From positions 1 through 53,702 of the forward strand of contig CANLRQ010000020.1 in assembly GCA_947493575.1 (NCBI GenBank): a stretch of 53,702 nucleotides of DNA, in the 5' to 3' direction. Origin of the DNA: an uncultured Marinomonas sp. (GTDB lineage Bacteria; Pseudomonadota; Gammaproteobacteria; Pseudomonadales; Marinomonadaceae). The notes below the pieces were generated by a model that had not been told where the DNA came from, made no database searches, and was given only the letters and a program-made list of their open reading frames with translations. Every line of letters begins with the position of its first letter. Position 1 is the first letter of the stretch. Shown piece by piece: positions 36,389 through 45,156 of this stretch. Position numbers and translations under genes: made by a program.

Positions 36389-37987
36389 CTATGACTGACG
36401 CAACGTTTGTTCCGTTGAATTAGATAGGCCAATTAACTGTAAGCTTTCTTCAGCAAAACCTGTTCCGGCTTCCGTATAGAAATTAAAGACATTGTCTATA
36501 CCAGATGAAAGCAGTTCGCTACGCTCGTCTTGATAACGTGCGATGGCTGCGATTTTCCCAATATAACCGGATTTTCGTAGTTGCAGGGTAATGTTACTAC
36601 TGTCTTCGATTGCGGGGAGAGCTAAGAGAACTAACTCGATACTTCTGGTATCCATTTTTTCCCAAACGTCAGCGTCTTCACCGTCTCCAAAAAAAACATT
36701 TTCGCCATTACTAAGCATCTTATGAATTCGTTTTTTATCGGCATCCATTCCCGCAACTTGTTCATTCAGGGTTTGGTGCAATACTTCAAATGCACCTCGA
36801 CCGACACGACCAAGCCCAATAACTAAAATTCTAATGTCTTTGGGCTGAACTAGATTATCTTCATCTAGACAGTGTTCTGACTCGTAAGATTTGATGCTTT
36901 TTTTATGTCTTAAATAAAGCTTATGTGCATTTTTATAGAGTAGGCTTGTTACAACAAAAGAGAATGATACGGACAAAGCAAGAATAACTAACCATTCCTT
37001 ACTCAACCAACCATTATTTACACTGAGAGCAGCAACGATAAGCCCAAACTCGCTGTAATTAGACATAGATAAAGCGGTTAAAAATGCGGTTCGTCCGCGT
37101 AACCGTAAGCGAGTAAAGATAAGGAAAAATAGAAAGAATTTGAAAATTAGGAAAATACTTAAAAGGACAGAAATACCTAACATATTTAATGTGGGTAATG
37201 CAGTAAACCCAATAGATAAGAAAAAGCCAATTAGGAAGATGTCTTTAAAATTCATCAAGGCCTTGTTAAGTTCGGCAGCTTTGGCGTGAGAAGCAAGTAA
37301 AACCCCCATAATTAGTGCTCCTAAATCGCCTTTAACCCCAACAAGGTAGAAAAGTTCATAACCTCCAAAGGCAAAGAATAAACCTGCTAACGGAAGCATT
37401 TCTCCATGACCGACACGTGTGAGTAATTGTGACAACACAGGTTTTAAGAAGATCAATCCGAATAATAAAATGGCCCAAAGTGTTGGTATTTTTCCTGTAG
37501 CAAACACCAAAAATACTACTGCGACAATGTCCTGCATGACTAATATGCCGAGCGCAATTTGACCATGGCGAGTTTTCATTTCGCCTGCATCTTCTAATAA
37601 CTTCATGACACACACTGTACTGCTGAAACTCAGAGCAAAAGCAATGATTAATGCTGTGGTAAAATCAAGCTGACTAAAATAAGGGAGTTGTAAGGTAACA
37701 AAAAACAATGAGCATGATGCAATGATAAGGCTCCAGAGTGCTTTATGAGACAGTGCACTGACCCAGATCTCTGGTTTGAGCAAATCTTTAACATGCAGTT
37801 TTAACCCAATGCAAAATAACATTAATGTGATGCCAACATTAGCTAAAGTGTCCAAAGAAGCGGATGGCTCCACTCCTAAATAGTTAAGAAAAAAACCTGC
37901 GACTAAAAAACCGATTAAAGGCGGCATATTGATCATTTTCATGCTTAATCCGCAGATAAATGCACATAATATCCAGATAAACTCCAT
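36389..37987 (-). CDS. Kef-type monovalent cation:proton antiporter (CPA2 family)
   Basis: This 532-residue inner-membrane protein has about 12-13 membrane segments in its first 375 residues, with the Na+/H+ exchanger pattern (PPLIGFLVAGFFLNYLGV, LMLFCIGLKL, FALSFSSTVCVMKLLEDAGE). A cytosolic TrkA-N/RCK domain follows, with the nucleotide-binding ILVIGLGRVGRGAFEVL (about 395-411) and DADKKRIHKML. KefB/KefC and YbaL share this layout; the exact ion and regulation (glutathione, NAD) are not clear. It converges on the Aer-like gene. Upstream is a 347-bp gap with a partial R1 repeat. Confidence 0.88.
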   Translation of the reverse strand: MEFIWILCAFICGLSMKMINMPPLIGFLVAGFFLNYLGVEPSASLDTLANVGITLMLFCIGLKLHVKDLLKPEIWVSALSHKALWSLIIASCSLFFVTLQLPYFSQLDFTTALIIAFALSFSSTVCVMKLLEDAGEMKTRHGQIALGILVMQDIVAVVFLVFATGKIPTLWAILLFGLIFLKPVLSQLLTRVGHGEMLPLAGLFFAFGGYELFYLVGVKGDLGALIMGVLLASHAKAAELNKALMNFKDIFLIGFFLSIGFTALPTLNMLGISVLLSIFLIFKFFLFFLIFTRLRLRGRTAFLTALSMSNYSEFGLIVAALSVNNGWLSKEWLVILALSVSFSFVVTSLLYKNAHKLYLRHKKSIKSYESEHCLDEDNLVQPKDIRILVIGLGRVGRGAFEVLHQTLNEQVAGMDADKKRIHKMLSNGENVFFGDGEDADVWEKMDTRSIELVLLALPAIEDSSNITLQLRKSGYIGKIAAIARYQDERSELLSSGIDNVFNFYTEAGTGFAEESLQLIGLSNSTEQTLRQS

Positions 37988-38334
37988 TAATGCTCTCTAT
38001 TAAAAAGTTGAGTGATGCGTTAATAATAAACTATTTTTATAGCTAGGATAGGCTACTTAAGTCAAAGAAAAAGGTAAAAGTATTATAAAAAATTAATATT
38101 AGAAGTGAAGTGATGACGGTGGATTCGATGTTAAAAGTGAAGTAACTCTAATGGCGGGGGGGGGCAGGCAAATTGTCATTGTTCATGACTTCGTGAAAAG
38201 GTCTCATGTATATTTTGCAATGTTAGGAAAAGCAGGGTCGCGTGAATTGGAGAGAGTGGGTACCCGTAATATACGTTTTCAAGTCGTTGAGTAATAGGTT
38301 GCTAGATCATATGTGAATCTTTATAAAAAGCGTT
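37988..38334. other. Intergenic region with G-tract and partial R1 repeat
   Basis: A 347-bp gap upstream of the Kef-like gene (leftward) and downstream of mltA (leftward). It contains a run of nine G (38156-38164) and the right end of an R1 element (38173-38205). I see no gene. Confidence 0.5.
38173..38205 (+). repeat. R1 repeat, copy F (right end only)
   Basis: TTGTCATTGTTCATGACTTCGTG followed by AAAAGGTCTC matches the right end of R1. It is closest to copy D (shared TTGTC.TTGTTCATGACTT), suggesting a common variant. The left end is missing; a G-rich tract replaces it. Confidence 0.65.
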
Positions 38335-39489
38335 TTATTGTTTTTTTTCTGCCTTACTATTTTCTTCTTTATTGGGTAAAAGTAACCAAATGTGGCCAAA
38401 TTGTTTAAGTTGCCCTGCTAATATTTTTGCTTCGGCTCCTATCCCTTGATACCAATCAATGTGGCCAGAGCCTTTAATTGCTCCTCCTTTATCTTGCGCT
38501 AAGAGTAAATGAAATTCATGTCCAATTAACTCACCATGTTTGTCTAATTTGGGTAACTTTCCAAGTAAAATGGAACCGAGGGGGATAACATCAGGGTCAA
38601 CAGCAATCGAATGTTTTGGTGTGAGCGGTAAATTAGCCGCGCCTACTGGTGAAGTTGGGCCTTCTGCGAAAAATAAGTAACTGGGGTTTGTTGATAATAT
38701 TTCTTTTTGCCTGTGAGGGTGTTCTGCTAACCACTTACGTATGGCCTGTGCCGATATTTTACTTTTTTCTATTTCTTTTCGTTGAATAAGTTCTTTTCCT
38801 AAACTACGATAGGCATGTCCATTGACTCCGCCCCACGAAAGAAGTTTTCTTTCACCATCTTCATATTCAACGACACCTGAGCCTTGTACATGTAAGAAGA
38901 AGTTATCTATAAGGCTGTTAGTGTATGCTAACTCTAAACCTAAGCCATCTAGTGCTCCTTCAAAGTCAATTGCTTCACGGCTAGGAAGAGCTGTGTCAGC
39001 AGGCCAAACGGGAGGTTTAGGTTTTTTATAAAGTGGAAACCGATACTCTTCATTTGGTGTATGCCTAACAGATAAAATCGGGACGTAATACCCTGTGATT
39101 TGAACATTGCCCCTTTTGTCTTGACCTGAAATCTGATGAGCACTAATTTGCGGTAAATAGGTTGGATCTTCTATCCAATGTTGTATTTCGTTGGTTACTT
39201 TAATTAAGTCGGACTTAGAAAAGTTTAATGTATCAAATTGGTAATCTTGGGTTTTAATTTTATTTAGGTAGTTCTGTTGATGCTGTAAGCCTATATGAAA
39301 GTTGTCAGAGGGATAAGGCAGTCCAGGAGGTAGAGCTTCTTTTAAGTACAATGTTTCTCTTTTTAGGGACGTTAAATCACGTCCGTTGTTTTCAAAATGA
39401 TTACTGTCTTCAATTTCATTGCGAGAGCAAGCACTCAACAAGCTTGCTGTGAATAAGACCATACCAATTAACCTGATGGTTTTTTTCAT
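38335..39489 (-). CDS. mltA: Membrane-bound lytic murein transglycosylase A
   Basis: MltA cleaves peptidoglycan between MurNAc and GlcNAc, forming 1,6-anhydro ends. I chose the ATG at 39489 (MKKTIRLIGMVLFTASLLSAC), which gives a lipoprotein signal peptide with a lipobox ending in Cys21; a longer GTG-initiated frame up to 39549 has no purpose. The 384-residue protein has the MltA barrel region (VQITGYYVPILSVRHT..., YTNSLIDNFFLHVQGSGVVEY) and a C-terminal 3D domain (HSIAVDPDVIPLGS.. AQDKGGAIKGSGHIDWYQGIG) with the catalytic aspartate. It is a single gene, transcribed leftward, 99 bp downstream of the signalling gene at 39649, with no clear terminator between them. Confidence 0.93.
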   Translation of the reverse strand: MKKTIRLIGMVLFTASLLSACSRNEIEDSNHFENNGRDLTSLKRETLYLKEALPPGLPYPSDNFHIGLQHQQNYLNKIKTQDYQFDTLNFSKSDLIKVTNEIQHWIEDPTYLPQISAHQISGQDKRGNVQITGYYVPILSVRHTPNEEYRFPLYKKPKPPVWPADTALPSREAIDFEGALDGLGLELAYTNSLIDNFFLHVQGSGVVEYEDGERKLLSWGGVNGHAYRSLGKELIQRKEIEKSKISAQAIRKWLAEHPHRQKEILSTNPSYLFFAEGPTSPVGAANLPLTPKHSIAVDPDVIPLGSILLGKLPKLDKHGELIGHEFHLLLAQDKGGAIKGSGHIDWYQGIGAEAKILAGQLKQFGHIWLLLPNKEENSKAEKKQ

Positions 39490-39648
39490 TGATTTTATGG
39501 CGTAGAGTTTATTAGATAACATGTGATGAGCTGTCATTAAGGTCTGCACTTTTGATTTTAGATCATACCTAAGTAAGCGTTCTGTAGAAAGTTAAATGTA
39601 ATAACTATAGGGTGCTAAAGATAGCAGGTCATTTGTTTTGAATAAGTA

Positions 39649-42111
39649 CTATTTACGAATTAATTTAAGATATTGCTCAGGTATCATAGGCTTATGGAAG
39701 AAATACCCTTGTCCTATTTGGCAATTGAGATCTCTCAATGTTTGTACTTCTTCATAGGTTTCAATTCCTTCTGCTGTGCTTTGCGACTGTGTTTTTGTGC
39801 AAAGGTTGATAATGCATTCACTTAACGTATGGTTAATTTCAGATTGATGGATGTCTTTCACAAAAACTCGGTCTAGCTTAATTTCAACTGGGTCTAATGT
39901 AATAACATTGTGCATGGAACTGTATCCAGTGCCGAAATCATCGACGGAAAAGCTAAAGCCATGATCGCGTAATAGAGCGATATTTACTCTAAATAACTCA
40001 TTGTCTTCAAAAATAGCCGTTTCAGTTACTTCTAAAATAATGTTTTTTGCCGAGATATTATACTCTTGCTTGAGAGCCACGACTTGTTTAGAAAAATTCA
40101 TTTGTAATAAGTCTTTCGCTGAAATATTTATGGAAATATGTCGATCTTGAGTCAAATTTGGATGCAAGCTAATCCATAAAAACACTTCTTGAATTATGTA
40201 TTGAGTGATTTTTAAAATAAGACCCGCTTGCTCTGCTAATGGAATAAAAACAGCGGGGGAAATAGCGCCTAACTCTTTATTGTTCCAGCGTAATAATACC
40301 TCTGCACCAACAATGGAGTAATCCGTTAAGTCTACTTTTGGCTGCACATGGAAATTTAGTTGTTTATTTTTTAAGTCTCGGTTTAACAGAGATAAAATGT
40401 TTAATTGACGTTTCTGGTTGGATTTGAATTTTGCATCGTACCTTGTCCAGTCACTGTTGCTTTGTAGGTTTGCTTCTGTGGCTAATTGAGCACTATGGAA
40501 GAGCTTCTCTATATTATCGGCATCTTGGGGGTATTGAGCTACACCGATACTAACGTTGTGCTGGAACTCAAGATCATCGATCTTAACACTTGCTTCAAAA
40601 GTAGGCGCTAAAGATTCTAGAATATGATTGATGCCATCAGACGTTGTTAGAAAAGCGCAGTTACTGGCGCTGACACGTATTAATTTTACTGTCGACCTAC
40701 TCTGCCAAGGGATGTCCACAATGGTGTTAAGAGTGGTTAATGCATTGTTAATTCTGAGAAAAGCTTGGCTGGCAGCTTGATCTGCTTGTGCTGGGCCAAC
40801 AGCTTGGCTAAGTGTATGGTGTCCAAGAAGTCTGATAAAGACAAGGTTTAATGTAGAGCTTTCTTTATGCACTTTTTTGAGAGTGGGGCCTAATTGGGAT
40901 AATAAAAATTGTCGATTCGGTAAGCCTGTAATGGAATCCATGAGAGCAAGTAAATGTCTATCATGGTTTGCTTGGCGTACTTGGGAGCTAAATGCAAATG
41001 AGAACCCCAATAGCTGGACAATGGTTGTGATTAAAAAGAGGTATTCAGTGAGTCCGTTGTAAGGAAGAAAGTTCCAGTAAATAGCAGAGCCAACTAATGA
41101 CCCGATAATGAGTGCGCCTAAGGAAAATATGTACAAGCGTGTTGCGATTGTATGGGATGATTTCGTGTATATGGCCCAGTAAGTACATAAAGAAGGCACA
41201 ATGAGTTGTAACAAAAGAAAAATGGGAGCCATTGAGCTTTCAGTTAAGAAGTAACTTAATACGGCAAAGCTTAATAGTAAGGTGTCTATTTTAAATCTGT
41301 GTTCCCAAAACAAAGGATAATGTTTTTTTAGATTCAGGAAATGTAAACTGAAGCGACTAACTCCCCAGAGCATAAGGGTGTGCAATGTGAGCAAGTGCAA
41401 TGTAAGCCATTGCTGCATGGGTTCATAATAGAAGAAGTATCGATCAAACCCTAAAATACAGGCAAGGGAAACGATTAACCCAAGATTAAAAGACACATAA
41501 TAGATGAAGGCAGAAACCCGCGTTAATGAATAAATAACAATGTTGTAAAACAGTAAGATAGTTAATGATGTAAGAGCGATAACCCATAGTGTCTTTTGCT
41601 GGTTTTTTGCTTGTTCAATATTTTCCTCATTATAAAGCGCAATAGGCATTAAAATAGGCCCTGTACTGTGCCTACGAATCAACAAATGAGTGGGTTCAGT
41701 ACTGTGTAGAGAAATGGGAATCCAAATACCTTCATAGGGTCCGGATAAGTTCCATACTTGAGTATCTCCTCTTATCCATTCTTGAACGAGTCTTCTATCA
41801 TGAAAAAGATAGAAATTGAGTTCGTCGATCATGAAATTACTGACTTTCAAATAAAAGGTATTGCTTGTTTCATCATTAGCAGGGGGGAAAGAAAGTTTGT
41901 GCCAAAAAGTATCTTTTGAAAAGCTGGTGTAAGTAGGAAACTCTTCTGAGCTAAATTCTTGTGTTAGGGCTACTTCAGGAGAGATAGGTATTGACTCGAT
42001 CCAAGTTGGTAGATCTTGAGTGATATAAGAACCGTCTGCTGCAGGCATCTCAAACGCCTTGATATTGAGAGATATCAAGATAAAAGCAATACTTAATATA
42101 AACTTCAGCAT
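39649..42111 (-). CDS. 7TM-DISM sensor with degenerate GGDEF and intact EAL domain
   Basis: This 820-residue membrane protein has a signal peptide, a periplasmic 7TMR-DISM-type sensor (about 25-165), seven membrane segments (about 175-385), a GGDEF-like domain (about 390-550) and a C-terminal EAL domain (about 570-820). The GGDEF domain lacks the GG[DE]EF motif, so it should not make c-di-GMP. The EAL domain keeps AEVLLRW, ISINISAKD, VTETAI, DDFGTGYSS and KLDRVFVKDI, suggesting an active phosphodiesterase. A plausible role is lowering c-di-GMP in response to an extracellular carbohydrate-like ligand. Start supported by the signal peptide. Confidence 0.88.
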   Translation of the reverse strand: MLKFILSIAFILISLNIKAFEMPAADGSYITQDLPTWIESIPISPEVALTQEFSSEEFPTYTSFSKDTFWHKLSFPPANDETSNTFYLKVSNFMIDELNFYLFHDRRLVQEWIRGDTQVWNLSGPYEGIWIPISLHSTEPTHLLIRRHSTGPILMPIALYNEENIEQAKNQQKTLWVIALTSLTILLFYNIVIYSLTRVSAFIYYVSFNLGLIVSLACILGFDRYFFYYEPMQQWLTLHLLTLHTLMLWGVSRFSLHFLNLKKHYPLFWEHRFKIDTLLLSFAVLSYFLTESSMAPIFLLLQLIVPSLCTYWAIYTKSSHTIATRLYIFSLGALIIGSLVGSAIYWNFLPYNGLTEYLFLITTIVQLLGFSFAFSSQVRQANHDRHLLALMDSITGLPNRQFLLSQLGPTLKKVHKESSTLNLVFIRLLGHHTLSQAVGPAQADQAASQAFLRINNALTTLNTIVDIPWQSRSTVKLIRVSASNCAFLTTSDGINHILESLAPTFEASVKIDDLEFQHNVSIGVAQYPQDADNIEKLFHSAQLATEANLQSNSDWTRYDAKFKSNQKRQLNILSLLNRDLKNKQLNFHVQPKVDLTDYSIVGAEVLLRWNNKELGAISPAVFIPLAEQAGLILKITQYIIQEVFLWISLHPNLTQDRHISINISAKDLLQMNFSKQVVALKQEYNISAKNIILEVTETAIFEDNELFRVNIALLRDHGFSFSVDDFGTGYSSMHNVITLDPVEIKLDRVFVKDIHQSEINHTLSECIINLCTKTQSQSTAEGIETYEEVQTLRDLNCQIGQGYFFHKPMIPEQYLKLIRK

Positions 42112-42229
42112 GCTAAGCGGCCTTTGATTTTTAACATTGTTATTAAAACTACAGTGGGAATGCTTTATTTTAGTTATATCACATTTTCCATATTTGTAAT
42201 ATCACTATTTACACTCTTTATATCAATGA

Positions 42230-42835
42230 TTATTTATTATGGGCAAGCAATTCAAATGCTTCGCGAAGCTCGATAAATTTTGTTGCAGATCCTCCTCTAT
42301 CTGGGTGAGCTTGACTGGCCAATGCACGATATTGTTTTTTTATCTCTGCATATGTAGCATCTTTCGGCAAATTAAGAATCTCATAAGCCTCATTCATTTT
42401 TTTAGGCTGCTGTATGCCTTTGAAAAAATTGTCTAGCAGTGATCTAACCTCAGCTTCATCTGTATCGGTATATTCTTGCCAGTTGAGGTAGTAACTAGCC
42501 AGTTTAACTTCTGCTGAATGATTTACATCTGTTCTTTCTGTCTTGCTATCCTGTTCAGTATCTTTATCACTTTTTACAAATGAAAAATCGATGCGAATAT
42601 GTATCGGTGATATTGTTAATTTTAAATTTTCTTCTTGCCAGAGTTGCGTTTGTAATTGATATAAAGCATTCATGACAAGAAAGTGTTGTCTGAATAAGCA
42701 CAGATTAGCGTCTTTTGCCAAGGTGCAAAAATCAGGGAACTGAGATTTGAGCTCGCGTATTATATCGAATTCTGCCAACCCTTCTTTGTGTTGTTTTAAT
42801 ATACTTAATATAGGAATGATAAATGGATTTTTCAT
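42230..42835 (-). CDS. J-domain protein with DnaJ-related N-terminal domain
   Basis: The C-terminus is a J-domain: YEILNLPKDATYAEIKKQYRALASQAHPDRGGS, with the invariant HPD, so it should stimulate an Hsp70 (DnaK) ATPase. The first 110 residues (NPFIIPILSILKQHKEGLAEFDIIREL) fit the DnaJ-related domain found in many gammaproteobacteria, with the J-domain at the C-terminus instead of the N-terminus. I start it at the ATG at 42835 (MKNPFII, 201 residues); an upstream ATG adds nine residues that do not belong to the domain. The ribosome-binding site is weak. It stands alone between the 7TM-DISM gene and a repeat-rich gap. Confidence 0.85.
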   Translation of the reverse strand: MKNPFIIPILSILKQHKEGLAEFDIIRELKSQFPDFCTLAKDANLCLFRQHFLVMNALYQLQTQLWQEENLKLTISPIHIRIDFSFVKSDKDTEQDSKTERTDVNHSAEVKLASYYLNWQEYTDTDEAEVRSLLDNFFKGIQQPKKMNEAYEILNLPKDATYAEIKKQYRALASQAHPDRGGSATKFIELREAFELLAHNK

Positions 42836-42899
42836 TTGTTGATACTTTATAAAATAGGTCAATTATAACGGAAGCTATAACTCCACTAATAAAAGGTAG

Positions 42900-43049
42900 G
42901 GAAGGCGAGAACAAGTCCTCTTGCCTCAGCATGTGGATAAAAGCCTGTTATTCGAGGCGGGCGGTCATCAAATGTGAATAGCCAAATGTGGACAGCCAAA
43001 TGTGAATAGCCAAATGTGAATAGCTGGCCTATTTTCGAGAAGCCCTTCC
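42900..43049 (+). mobile_element. R2 MITE-like element, copy c (longest, with internal tandem repeat)
   Basis: The ends are GGAAGGCGAGAACAAG and ..AGCCCTTCC, with imperfect inverted symmetry. A perfect DnaA-box 9-mer TGTGGATAA lies at 42932-42940. It differs from other copies by four tandem 14-bp units at 42970-43025. The 4-bp flanks (GTAG / CAAG) do not match, so no clean target duplication remains. Confidence 0.7.
42970..43025. repeat. 14-bp tandem repeat, four units, inside R2 copy c
   Basis: Units of AAATGTGAATAGCC: the first and third are identical, the second has two changes (GTGGACAG), and the last ends in CT. The single unit occurs in copy a as AGGTGAATAGCC, so the array grew within this copy. 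Confidence 0.85.
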
Positions 43050-43122
43050 CAAGAGTGGAATTAATGTTACCATTTGTATTAGTACAGCATAAGACATACG
43101 TAAAGGATTTTTTTTATAAGTT

Positions 43123-43262
43123 GAGACCTTTGCACAACTACTACGCTTGCTAATACTTTGTTAAAAATAAACTCAAAATGCGCATTTATAATTCATAGAC
43201 TCCGCTTTTTCGTCTGTTTTTACCTCGTTTTATTATCGTTCATGACTTCGTGCAAAGGTCTC
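43123..43262 (+). mobile_element. R1 MITE-like element, copy G (full length, 140 bp)
   Basis: The terminal inverted repeats are the best in the window: GAGACCTTTGCAC on the left, GTGCAAAGGTCTC on the right, a perfect 13-bp match. The core shows CTTGCTAATACTTTGTTAAA and the inner inverted repeat (AAAATAAAC / GTCTGTTTTT variant). It ends 35 bp before the zinc peptidase start. Confidence 0.82.
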
Positions 43263-43297
43263 AGGTTGTTTTTTATTGTGAGTAAAAAGGTTTTATT

Positions 43298-43969
43298 GTG
43301 TGGATTCTAGCTATTATAGTGTTTTCAATTCTTATTTTCGCACCGAGTTTATGGGTTCGATATACTTTAAAGCGTTATGCATTTCACCGAAAAGATTTCC
43401 CCGGAACAGGCGGGGAGTTTGCGCAGCATTTGGCAAAGCGTTTTGCTTTAAATATTCAGATAGAGCATGGGCTAGAAGGGAAAGATCATTACGATACCAA
43501 GGCAAAAAGTGTACGTTTAAGCCCAAGTTATTTTGATGGCCAATCTCTAACGGCTATTACCGTTGCTGCCCATGAAATTGGACATGCTATTCAATATGAA
43601 AAACAAGAAAAAATAACTAAGCTGCGTTTGCGTTACCTTCCTTTAGCTCATTTTCTCAGAAAAGCGGGGTCATTCATATTATTCGGATGGCCTGTCATTA
43701 CAGCGTTATTACAAGTTCCCTATGCGGTCCCTCTACACGTATTAGCTGTTGGGTTGACTGGTGTTGCAGGTGTATGCATCCATCTCATTATTTTACCCGA
43801 AGAAATGGACGCCAGTTTTCGTAAAGCGTTACCTATTCTGATAGAAGGGAAGTACGTTTTAGAAGAGGATATTCCCGCAGTACAACGAATCTTGAAAGCT
43901 TGCGCATATACCTATATTGCCAGTGCTTTAATAAACATTATTTTCGTATGGCGTTGGTTAAAACGTTAA
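43298..43969 (+). CDS. YugP-like neutral zinc metallopeptidase (membrane)
   Basis: This 223-residue protein belongs to the zinc peptidase family of B. subtilis YugP (Zn_peptidase_2). An N-terminal membrane segment (ILAIIVFSILIFAPSLWV) is followed by the motif VAAHEIGHAIQY (HExxH), a downstream region with two more membrane segments (about 123-166), and IILPEEMDASFRKAL, where the Glu is a probable third ligand. The start is GTG at 43298 with AAGG upstream; no ATG fits. The protein likely sits in the inner membrane with an unknown substrate. R1 copy G lies just upstream. The gene converges on the HD-GYP gene. Confidence 0.87.
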   Translation: MWILAIIVFSILIFAPSLWVRYTLKRYAFHRKDFPGTGGEFAQHLAKRFALNIQIEHGLEGKDHYDTKAKSVRLSPSYFDGQSLTAITVAAHEIGHAIQYEKQEKITKLRLRYLPLAHFLRKAGSFILFGWPVITALLQVPYAVPLHVLAVGLTGVAGVCIHLIILPEEMDASFRKALPILIEGKYVLEEDIPAVQRILKACAYTYIASALINIIFVWRWLKR

Positions 43970-44133
43970 TACTCTTTGTAGCCCTCAAGTACTGTTTTTC
44001 GGGGTAAATTTAATCGAAGATTTTAGCACTAAAAGCATAAATATGAATAATGCGACTTGCCAAGTTAACAGTAACCCCCTGTGTCAGGTATTGTAAGGCT
44101 CTATATGTAGCGGTTAGCCTTCCCTAGGGGCTT

Positions 44134-45156
44134 TTACGCTTCGTCACGCCATTTGTTCATAATATCAAGAAACACGTCTAATACTTCTGGAATGCACTCT
44201 ACCAACCTAGGATCAAAGTGTTTACCGCTTTCCGAGTAAATATAATCGGTAGCTTCTTCAAGCGTCCAAGCTCGTTTGTAGGGCCTGATGGTGGTCAATG
44301 CATCAAAAACATCTGCAATGGCGACAATTCGGCCTTCTAGCGGGATGTCATTGCCCGATAGGCCGTAAGGGTAACCTGTACCATTCCATTTTTCATGATG
44401 ACTAACCGCAATGGACTTTGCTAATGCAATCAGCTCTGAATCAGATTCACCTAAGATTTCTTCGCCAATTTGGGGGTGTTTTTTCATTTCCTCAAACTCT
44501 TCAGGAGTGAGTTTTCCTGGCTTTAGTAAAATTTGGTCTGGAATACCAATTTTTCCGATATCATGCATCGGTGCAGCATTAAAGATTTTTTCAGCTTGAA
44601 ATTCAGACAAACCATATTCTAGAGCCAACTCTTTTGCATAAAAGCTCATACGAATCACGTGTTTTCCAGTTTCATTGTCTTTGTATTCGGACGCTTTTCC
44701 TAATCGCTGAATAACCTGTAAACGAGTACGTTTTAGCTCATCTGAATTTACCAATGACAGATGGGTTTTAACGCGAGCTTTTACGATCGCAGGGACAACA
44801 GGCTTGGTTATGTAGTCTACTGCTCCTAGGTTAAACCCTTTTTCTTCATCTGATTCTTCATTTAATGCAGAAACAAAGATAACGGGTATGTGTTTGGTTT
44901 TATCTGATTGTTTCAGTTGAGTACAGACATCATAGCCCGACATATCGGGCATCATCACATCCAGTAAAATTAAGTTAGGCTCTTCCTTTTGGGTGATGCG
45001 CAATGCTTCCAGACCACTTTTAGCAAAGAATAGGCGGTAATCATCACTTAAAATATGCTTAAGTAAACGAAGATTTGTTGCTTCATCATCAACTACCAAT
45101 ATTTTAGGTATTCCACTTGGTATTTTTGAATGCGTTGATAGCTTACAATTTGTCAT
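44134..45156 (-). CDS. Response regulator with HD-GYP c-di-GMP phosphodiesterase domain (RpfG type)
   Basis: The 340-residue protein has a receiver domain (about 18-135), with the acidic pair DDE, the phospho-acceptor in [13 protein letters not shown] and the Lys in YITKPV. An HD-GYP domain follows (about 150-330): [38 protein letters not shown] and [10 protein letters not shown]. It should degrade c-di-GMP when phosphorylated. It overlaps the upstream hybrid kinase gene by 14 bp, so the pair is translationally coupled and the kinase is its likely donor. Confidence 0.95.
   Translation of the reverse strand: MTNCKLSTHSKIPSGIPKILVVDDEATNLRLLKHILSDDYRLFFAKSGLEALRITQKEEPNLILLDVMMPDMSGYDVCTQLKQSDKTKHIPVIFVSALNEESDEEKGFNLGAVDYITKPVVPAIVKARVKTHLSLVNSDELKRTRLQVIQRLGKASEYKDNETGKHVIRMSFYAKELALEYGLSEFQAEKIFNAAPMHDIGKIGIPDQILLKPGKLTPEEFEEMKKHPQIGEEILGESDSELIALAKSIAVSHHEKWNGTGYPYGLSGNDIPLEGRIVAIADVFDALTTIRPYKRAWTLEEATDYIYSESGKHFDPRLVECIPEVLDVFLDIMNKWRDEA

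Larger units (their letters stand above)
42836..43297. other. Repeat-rich intergenic region (R2 copy c, R1 copy G)
   Basis: The 462-bp gap holds R2 copy c (42900-43049) with an internal tandem array, and R1 copy G (43123-43262). The rest is short and AT-rich. It lies between divergent genes, so promoters for both must be within or near the repeats. Confidence 0.6.

Noticed and set aside
42232..42436. Plus-strand small frames near the J-domain gene, and many similar 60-100-codon frames opposite larger genes
   Set aside because: They overlap well-supported genes in other frames and have no motif or start signal.
44095..44121. Terminator between the zinc peptidase and HD-GYP genes (AAGGCT / AGCCTT)
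   Set aside because: The stem is only 6 bp with a 15-base loop and no U-tract, so support is too weak.
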